From Imperialibacter roseus (GTDB lineage: Bacteria; Bacteroidota; Bacteroidia; Cytophagales; Cyclobacteriaceae), in NCBI RefSeq assembly GCF_032999765.1, contig NZ_CP136051.1:4130417-4194416 (forward strand): a stretch of DNA of 64,000 nt, given 5' to 3'. The position numbers were made by a program, and so were the translations under genes. Of the stretch, positions 60,192-64,000 are shown one piece after another. Position 1 is the stretch's first letter. Every line of letters starts with the position of its first letter. The notes beneath the pieces are model-generated. The model was not told where the DNA came from and made no database searches. It was given only the letters and a program-made list of their open reading frames with translations.

Positions 60192-61733
60192 ATGAAACTC
60201 AAAGTACGCCACTCTTTCTTCGTTCTTATATTGCTCTGCCTTGCAGCCTGCACCCCTACAGAACTTAAATACCCTCCCATCACCGAGGACTTCTGCTCGC
60301 AGCTTCCGGCCGCAGCGCCAGTCAAACTGTCGGACTACCTGGCACCTTACGATGCCCTGCTGACCACTAAGACCGGCGTGCACTCTCTTGAAGAAGGCGA
60401 CGTTTCTATGATCACCCGGGCGTGGCTCACCGAAGCTGCAGAGCAAACCATCGATATTCAGTACTTCATTTTTTCTACAGACAATATCGGGCTCATTGCC
60501 GCCGACTTCTTATTAGGCGCTGCCGACCGGGGCGTGAAGATCAGGATCATCGTGGACGACATTATGGTGGAAGCCGAGGAAGACGACCTGTTGGCCATGG
60601 ATGCCCACCCCAACCTGGAAGTGAAAATTTACAACCCCAATGCCAATATTGGCAAAAACCTACCAGGCAAGCTGTTGTCGCTTGCCACCGACTTTCAGGG
60701 TTTCAATCAGCGCATGCACAACAAAACGTTCATTGTCGACCAGCAGGTGGTGATCACCGGCGGCAGAAACATTGCCGATGAGTACTTCGACTACGACCAC
60801 GAATACAATTTCCGTGACCGTGACGTGCTGCTGGTGGGCAAGAAAGTGAGCGACGTGCAGCAGTCGTTCGATCTGTTTTGGGACAGCAAGCTTAGCGTGC
60901 CTGTGGGTGAGCTGGCCGAGGTAACCGATGAGGAGCTCAACCTCGATGTGAAGTACGCCTACCTCCACCAGTACGCCTGCAACCCCGAAAACTTCTGGCC
61001 TGAGGTAAGGGAAAAGGCAAAGCAGGTGCCGACAGAATTTCAGAAAGCACAGGCCTCCGGCTCCCTGGTGTGGACCGACAGCGTGCAGTTCATCTCCGAC
61101 CTGCCGGGCAAAAATGACGGCAGCCAGGGCTTGGCGGGTGGTGGCGTGGCTACCGATTCGCTGGTCAGCCTGATCCGGCGGGCAAAGTCGTCCATCCTCA
61201 TCCAGTCACCTTACCTTATTACGACCGAGGTCAGCCAGCAGCTCTTCAAAGCAGCTGTTGACCGTGGAGTAACTGTCAAAATTCTCACCAACAGCCTCTC
61301 GTCGACTGACAACCTGGAAGCATTTAGCGGCTACCAGCGGGACAGGGAAAAGCTGCTGGAGGCTGGCGTAAAAATTTACGAATTCAAACCCGATGCTGCC
61401 GTCCGCTTTGAGGTGATGACGGGAGCCCTGCAGAAGAAAATGGACTTCACTCCTGTCTTTGGCCTCCATGCCAAATCGATGGTGATCGACGACGATATTG
61501 CCGTGATTGGCACCTTCAACCTTGACCCCCGCAGCGCCAACTTGAACACAGAGTGCATAGCAGTTATTTATGACCGCAAAGTCACCGCTGACCTGCGTCA
61601 GGCCATGGAGGTCGACATCCGGCCGGAGAATGCCTGGGAAACCACATTAGACTTCAACCCTGATTCGGAAGCGGGCCGGGCAAAACAGTTCAAGGTGTGG
61701 CTGCGAGGTGTGATGCCCAAGTCAATTTTGTAA
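60192..61733 (+). CDS. Phospholipase D-family lipoprotein (cardiolipin synthase-like)
   Basis: 513 residues from the Met at 60192, which gives a lipoprotein signal ending CLAAC (Cys20); earlier in-frame Met codons (60147, 60177) only lengthen it. Two HKD motifs show the PLD superfamily: HNKTFIVD followed by GGRNIADEYF, and HAKSMVIDDDIAVIGTFNLDPRSANLNTE at the C-terminal half (split here as HAKSMVID and GTFNLDPRSANLNTE). The order and spacing resemble cardiolipin synthases of the YmdC type, but those are cytoplasmic-side enzymes whereas this one is anchored outside. The phospholipid substrate is unknown. Confidence 0.88.
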   Translation: MKLKVRHSFFVLILLCLAACTPTELKYPPITEDFCSQLPAAAPVKLSDYLAPYDALLTTKTGVHSLEEGDVSMITRAWLTEAAEQTIDIQYFIFSTDNIGLIAADFLLGAADRGVKIRIIVDDIMVEAEEDDLLAMDAHPNLEVKIYNPNANIGKNLPGKLLSLATDFQGFNQRMHNKTFIVDQQVVITGGRNIADEYFDYDHEYNFRDRDVLLVGKKVSDVQQSFDLFWDSKLSVPVGELAEVTDEELNLDVKYAYLHQYACNPENFWPEVREKAKQVPTEFQKAQASGSLVWTDSVQFISDLPGKNDGSQGLAGGGVATDSLVSLIRRAKSSILIQSPYLITTEVSQQLFKAAVDRGVTVKILTNSLSSTDNLEAFSGYQRDREKLLEAGVKIYEFKPDAAVRFEVMTGALQKKMDFTPVFGLHAKSMVIDDDIAVIGTFNLDPRSANLNTECIAVIYDRKVTADLRQAMEVDIRPENAWETTLDFNPDSEAGRAKQFKVWLRGVMPKSIL

Positions 61734-61903
61734 TATTCCCTGCTCTTTGGCTGAATACTCCAATTAAAAACTATATCAAGGAATAATATCAAAGAGATAT
61801 TTATTTATTTAAATTTATATATTAATCGGTATAGATACATTTTCTACTTTACTTCAACATACACACTAGTGACTCTTTACTACGCTTACGAAAAAATTTC
61901 TGT

Positions 61904-62653
61904 ATGAAAGCACGGTTTCATTTCATCATCCTGACTGCCTTCGTGGGGATTTATCTGCAAGCAGAGGCGCAGCACAAGACCTACCTCGGCTTTGAGCTTG
62001 GCCCTAAGTATGAGAAGATTTCTGTCGATGACCTGGGTGGGATGGTTGGAGAAAAGCCGATATACTACAGTCCTGCAGGTGGATTTATCGTAGGGCAGGA
62101 AATCAGCCAGGGCCTTCTATTGGAAACCGGGCTTAATGCTTATAAATACGGGGTGGGCTTTAGATTGAAAAGCCCCAATGTCGGCCTGATTTCGGGGCAG
62201 TCCTACGCTGCTATTCAAATCCCTGTCAGGCTAAAATCCAACTTTGGCTTTTTCAGGGAAAGGCTAAAGCTTTCGCCATTTATCGGTTATTCTTTTGTCC
62301 ACAATATGCGATATGAAATAGACAGAGGATCAACCAATATTGGGGGGCATAGTAGTTCATTTCATGCAGGTGATGAAAGTCGGTTAACGATGGTGGCAAC
62401 CCCTGGTTTGAGGAAAAACTATAGTTTGATTGAGGCAGGTGTATCCGTTAGCTGGCAATTCAAAAACAGCTTTGTTCTCTACATCAATGGCAGCTCTACC
62501 AAAGGTTTTAAGAAAATGACGGAAATCGACGGCACCTACCAGATAGGCAATGGACCGGAGCAGTCGGCCAAGATCAGCTCAAACGGCGACTTCTATAACA
62601 TGTTGTTCGGTGTGAAGTTTCCTATTAGCCCTGCGTGGCAGTATCGGAAATAA
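61904..62653 (+). CDS. Outer-membrane beta-barrel protein, function unknown
   Basis: 249 residues with a signal peptide (1-22, ending LQAEAQ). The mature protein has the alternating Gly/aromatic pattern of a small outer-membrane barrel (GFELGPKYEKI, YAAIQIPVRLKSNFGFF, PFIGYSFVHN, EAGVSVSWQF, FVLYINGSSTKGF, YNMLFGVKFPISPAWQY), consistent with an eight- to ten-stranded PorT/OmpW-like barrel. No lipid-modifying motif is present. A 41-codon gene follows after 10 bp. Upstream, 61734-61903 is very AT-rich. Confidence 0.75.
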   Translation: MKARFHFIILTAFVGIYLQAEAQHKTYLGFELGPKYEKISVDDLGGMVGEKPIYYSPAGGFIVGQEISQGLLLETGLNAYKYGVGFRLKSPNVGLISGQSYAAIQIPVRLKSNFGFFRERLKLSPFIGYSFVHNMRYEIDRGSTNIGGHSSSFHAGDESRLTMVATPGLRKNYSLIEAGVSVSWQFKNSFVLYINGSSTKGFKKMTEIDGTYQIGNGPEQSAKISSNGDFYNMLFGVKFPISPAWQYRK

Positions 62654-62663
62654 CAAACAGCAT

Positions 62664-62789
62664 ATGTCTTTAAAAAAGTTAAAAAAGCCTTCACGAGTCG
62701 AAAAACTAAGAGGTATTGTAGAAGCAACACCTGACTTCGACTACAAAAAAGTGCTCGATGAAGAGAGAATGAAGAAGTACGGGACTTAA
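62664..62789 (+). CDS. 41-residue small protein, possibly an antitoxin remnant
   Basis: A short gene starting ATG at 62664 and ending TAA at 62787-62789. It has a Lys-rich N-terminus (SLKKLKKPSRVEKLRG) and a second half (TPDFDYKKVLDEERMKKYG) whose DFDYKK and E-R-x-x-K-Y-G ending recalls the C-terminus of small antitoxins. A toxin partner is not present. It lies 10 bp after the outer-membrane gene and could be translated with it. Evidence is the coding-like composition and the position. Confidence 0.45.
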   Translation: MSLKKLKKPSRVEKLRGIVEATPDFDYKKVLDEERMKKYGT

Positions 62790-62878
62790 ATCGAGCATTT
62801 TACTGCCTCATTAATCTGCATTCCCTAATCAAAACCTCCAAGGGGATCTGTCTTATTCGATAACAGTGGATGACTCCT

Positions 62879-63529
62879 TTAAAAGCTCATGATCACTGCT
62901 TTTTGCTCTACTGCCCACAGGGAAAGACTATTGGCATGCCCCGACAAAGCCAGCTTCCCAATGATATTACTTCTGTGCTTTTCGATGGTGCGTTCCGAAA
63001 CATGCAATTTATCCGCAATGGCCTGGGAACTGAGTTGGCTGGCTATTAGTTTCAATATTTTCCTCTCCGAGGGTGAGAGTAACTCAAGTTTTTCGAGACT
63101 TGTATTCGCTGTGTTCAGATCCTTGTGGAGTATAGAGGGGCTATAGTAAAACTCACCTTGCATCACCTTTTCGATACATTTGAAAATTTCCAAATTGGTA
63201 TCTTCCTTCAGCAGGTACCCCGCAATGTGAAGACTTTTAGCCTGCACGATAAATTCCGCCTCCTTGTGATAAGAAAGAATAATAACCTTCGTAAGTAAGC
63301 CCTTTTTTCTGCATTCTTCGGCCACGGCAAACCCGGTAAGGTAGGGCATCTCAATATCCAATACCGCTACATCGGGATGGTAATCAGTAATCAACTTCAA
63401 CGCCGTGCTCCCGTCGCTGGCGGCACCGACCACGTTGACCCCTCCCTTTTTCAAGGTGTCTTCAAGTCCTTGCAATAACAATGGGTGATCATCGGCCACC
63501 ACCGCTCTCAGGTTCTTCAAACTCATCAT
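62879..63529 (-). CDS. NarL/LuxR-type response regulator
   Basis: 216 residues. The receiver domain has DDHP near the start and the phospho-acceptor Asp58 in VAVLDIEMP. A C-terminal LuxR-type helix-turn-helix follows (LSPSERKILKLIASQLSSQAIADKL, then SERTIEKHRSNIIGKL, residues about 150-205), so it controls transcription. It starts 1 nt after the stop of the histidine kinase gene, so the two are co-translated. Confidence 0.94.
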   Translation of the reverse strand: MMSLKNLRAVVADDHPLLLQGLEDTLKKGGVNVVGAASDGSTALKLITDYHPDVAVLDIEMPYLTGFAVAEECRKKGLLTKVIILSYHKEAEFIVQAKSLHIAGYLLKEDTNLEIFKCIEKVMQGEFYYSPSILHKDLNTANTSLEKLELLSPSERKILKLIASQLSSQAIADKLHVSERTIEKHRSNIIGKLALSGHANSLSLWAVEQKAVIMSF

Positions 63530-63530
63530 C

Positions 63531-64000
63531 CTATGCTGGCTTATTAATCACTAAAGTAACACTGGTACCCTTTCCTTTTGTCGACTCGATAAGAATTTTA
63601 CCTCCGACCATCTGAGTTCTTTCCTTCAGGGTTTTCATTCCCAAACTATGGATGGTCTCTGGCTTTTCGGTCAGATCAAAACCAACACCATAGTCCTGCA
63701 CCGTTACGATTACTTTTCTCGCCTCCAGGGTAACACGAACAATCGCAGATTCGGTTTGAGCATGCTTGATCATATTGTTGAGCGCCTCTTGCACTATGCG
63801 GTAAATCTGAAGTTCGTGTTCCCGGGAAAAGATATTGTCAATCGTGTCAATTTCCTCAGTAAAGAATATGTCTGTTACTTCGTCCACATCGTTCACCAGC
63901 TTTTTGATGCTGGCAGTAAGCCCCAACCTGTCGAGCACAGCAGGGTGCAACGCTTTGGAAATGGTTCTCACCTCCTCCAGGGCCTTGCTTACCATGGTAG
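63531..64000 (-). CDS. NarL-type sensor histidine kinase, 3' part
   Basis: About 156 codons, running off the right edge in frame. It contains the end of a HisKA_3 domain (EVRTISKALHPAVLDRLGL), N box IVQEALNNMIKHAQT, G1 DYGVGFDLTE and G2 HSLGMKTLKERTQMVGGKILIESTKGKGT. The phospho-acceptor His and the sensor part lie outside the window. It is the partner of the response regulator at 62879. Confidence 0.92.
   Translation of the reverse strand, partial: TMVSKALEEVRTISKALHPAVLDRLGLTASIKKLVNDVDEVTDIFFTEEIDTIDNIFSREHELQIYRIVQEALNNMIKHAQTESAIVRVTLEARKVIVTVQDYGVGFDLTEKPETIHSLGMKTLKERTQMVGGKILIESTKGKGTSVTLVINKPA

Overview
The window reads as a chromosomal segment of a gliding-type member of the Bacteroidota, most likely a Cytophagales-like lineage. 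The evidence is a contiguous gldA-gldF-gldG block, many secreted proteins and lipoproteins, families typical of the phylum (DUF3109, DUF4290, DUF2911, DUF2807, DUF1080), and several upstream regions carrying the phylum's TAnnTTTG -7 promoter element instead of a sigma70-type -10. There is no plasmid, prophage, CRISPR array or intact insertion sequence. The closest thing to a mobile element is a 205-bp transposase-less element at 27034-27238.

Layout. 1-5.4 kb: the end of argC overlapping argJ (arginine synthesis), an SGNH hydrolase and the first of four large FtsX/MacB-like permeases. 5.4-12 kb: minus-strand genes for a Tat-exported sugar isomerase-like protein, a small secreted protein, a BNR-repeat lipoprotein and a second permease. 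12-18 kb: a very large soluble histidine kinase with about twelve PAS domains, overlapped by a single-domain response regulator. 18-24 kb: a padR-permease pair, galK and a DEAD-box helicase. 24-28 kb: an rRNA/tRNA modification neighbourhood (RluA-type pseudouridine synthase, RlmI-like and TrmH-like methyltransferases) with the mobile element between the divergent units. 28-37 kb: PAP2 phosphatase, PLP decarboxylase, outer-membrane and lipoprotein genes, a fourth permease, GNAT-DUF2911. 37-45.6 kb: housekeeping genes (UvrD/PcrA helicase, DUF4290-murA, OmpA, tRNA-Leu, dnaN) plus a tandem pair of secreted paralogues.

45.7-50.7 kb is a minus-strand unit reading SDR, gldA, gldF, gldG, DUF4340, possibly running toward dnaN. 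Divergent from it, with only 24 bp between start codons, is a PagL-like lipid A deacylase overlapping a DUF2807 lipoprotein. 52-58.5 kb holds a hemolysin-III-like membrane protein, purine nucleoside phosphorylase, an S9 peptidase and a DUF1080-DinB pair bracketed by two copies of a foldback repeat. 58.5-60 kb is the most accessory-looking part: two REP-like repeats, a solitary antitoxin-like gene, and an AT-rich gene with a degenerate PD-(D/E)xK-like motif whose 3' end lies inside a repeat. 60-64 kb has a phospholipase D lipoprotein, a beta-barrel protein, a 41-codon small gene and the end of a NarL-type two-component pair.

No clear new multi-gene defence or biosynthetic system was found. The most unusual items are the repeat elements (four kinds), the twelve-PAS kinase, the set of permeases without their own ATPases, and a MurA with Asp instead of the catalytic Cys. 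All calls are from reading the sequence; no database search was run.
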